This document shows positions 6,742 through 6,985 of a DNA stretch of 6,985 nucleotides, one piece after another. Position numbers and translations under genes: made by a program. The DNA is taken from assembly GCA_937890835.1 (NCBI GenBank), contig CALADF010000013.1, positions 1 through 6,985 on the forward strand. The letters are read 5' to 3'. How positions within the stretch are numbered: position 1 is the first letter of the stretch; each line of letters opens with the position of its first letter. The notes under the pieces were generated by a model, which saw nothing but the letters and a program-made list of their open reading frames with translations, searched no databases and was not told the origin of the DNA. The DNA is from an uncultured bacterium. Its GTDB lineage: Bacteria > Actinomycetota > Coriobacteriia > Coriobacteriales > Eggerthellaceae.

Positions 6742-6775
6742 CCCGTCCTCGCCTCATCGGCGGGGGCGGGTTTTT
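6742..6775 (+). terminator. Intrinsic terminator of the molybdoenzyme operon
   Basis: A 12-bp stem pairs 6742-6753 with 6759-6770 and includes two G-T wobbles (6746/6766 and 6749/6763). The loop is TCATC. TTTTT follows at 6771-6775, then CG and a second T run at 6778-6781. It starts 25 bp after the chaperone stop codon and closes the four-gene transcript. Confidence 0.92.
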
Positions 6776-6930
6776 CGTTTTGGAGGCGTTTGCTCGATGC
6801 GCGAGCGGTTTACGAGTGGGTGCTTCGAGGTTGCCGTGTGCTTCCGAGCGCTTAGTACGCGGAATTCTCTTCTCCGATTCCCGAAAACGAACGAAATGTA
6901 TCACTTGGTTTTGGAATTGGGGATAAGGCA
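6776..6930. other. Short intergenic spacer
   Basis: Nothing coding is supported here. There is a perfect 5-bp inverted repeat, GCTCG (6792-6796) and CGAGC (6802-6806), around ATGCG. Composition becomes AT-richer from about 6865, as would suit a promoter for a gene starting at 6931, but I see no clear -35/-10 pair. Confidence 0.4.
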
Positions 6931-6985
6931 ATGCGTCGCGTTCTCTCGACCTGGTTGCAGTATGTTCTGACCTGGGGTTTTGTCG
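6931..6985 (+). CDS. Possible start of a further gene, cut by the window end
   Basis: ATG at 6931 opens a frame of 18 codons with no stop, reading MRRVLSTWLQYVLTWGFV. A G-rich candidate ribosome site, GGGGA (6919-6923), lies seven bases upstream. The basic start followed by hydrophobic and aromatic residues could be the beginning of a membrane protein. Its placement after a strong terminator and a short AT-richer spacer suits a new transcription unit. It is too short to identify and could be chance. Confidence 0.35.
   Translation, partial: MRRVLSTWLQYVLTWGFV

Overview
The window looks like chromosomal DNA from an anaerobic, GC-rich bacterium, most likely a gut or oral member of the Coriobacteriia (Eggerthellaceae type). 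That placement is an inference. It rests on the high GC of the coding regions, strong Shine-Dalgarno sites, and an exported molybdoenzyme operon of a kind these respiratory anaerobes carry in many copies, next to an old-yellow-enzyme reductase.

Layout: (1) 1-666 is the 3' part of an old yellow enzyme (NADH:flavin oxidoreductase) gene. (2) 667-1448 is a long non-coding stretch with a weak terminator-like hairpin near its left end, a strikingly AT-rich core (about 1030-1260), palindromes, and a GC-rich leader before the next gene. (3) 1449-6716 is a compact four-gene operon. It encodes a Tat-exported molybdopterin oxidoreductase catalytic subunit (1449-4562), a four-cluster ferredoxin-like subunit (4577-5209), an NrfD/PsrC-type membrane subunit (5209-6066) and a TorD-type chaperone (6084-6716). 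(4) A strong intrinsic terminator lies at 6742-6775. (5) After a short spacer, a possible new gene starts at 6931 and runs off the window.

The main result concerns the catalytic subunit. Its reading frame is continuous over 1038 codons except for one in-frame TGA at 2223-2225 (codon 259). The frame is the same on both sides, so this is not a frameshift. The TGA falls exactly where the DMSO reductase family places the residue that ligates molybdenum (Cys, Sec or Ser). The spacing from the preceding G-T-x-N motif equals that in E. coli FdhF, where that residue is selenocysteine. A stem-loop (2239-2252) with a GU in its apical loop follows at the distance expected of a bacterial SECIS element. 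I therefore read this as one selenoprotein of about 1037 residues, not as two genes or a pseudogene. The neighbours and domain layout point to the tetrathionate/polysulfide/arsenate-reductase branch, not to formate dehydrogenase, which would make the selenocysteine unusual.

Proposed working model: TorD-like chaperone matures the molybdenum subunit in the cytoplasm. The Tat pathway exports it together with the Fe-S subunit. The complex docks on the NrfD-like membrane protein, which passes electrons from menaquinol through the four [4Fe-4S] clusters to the molybdenum centre to reduce an external acceptor. The acceptor cannot be told from sequence alone.
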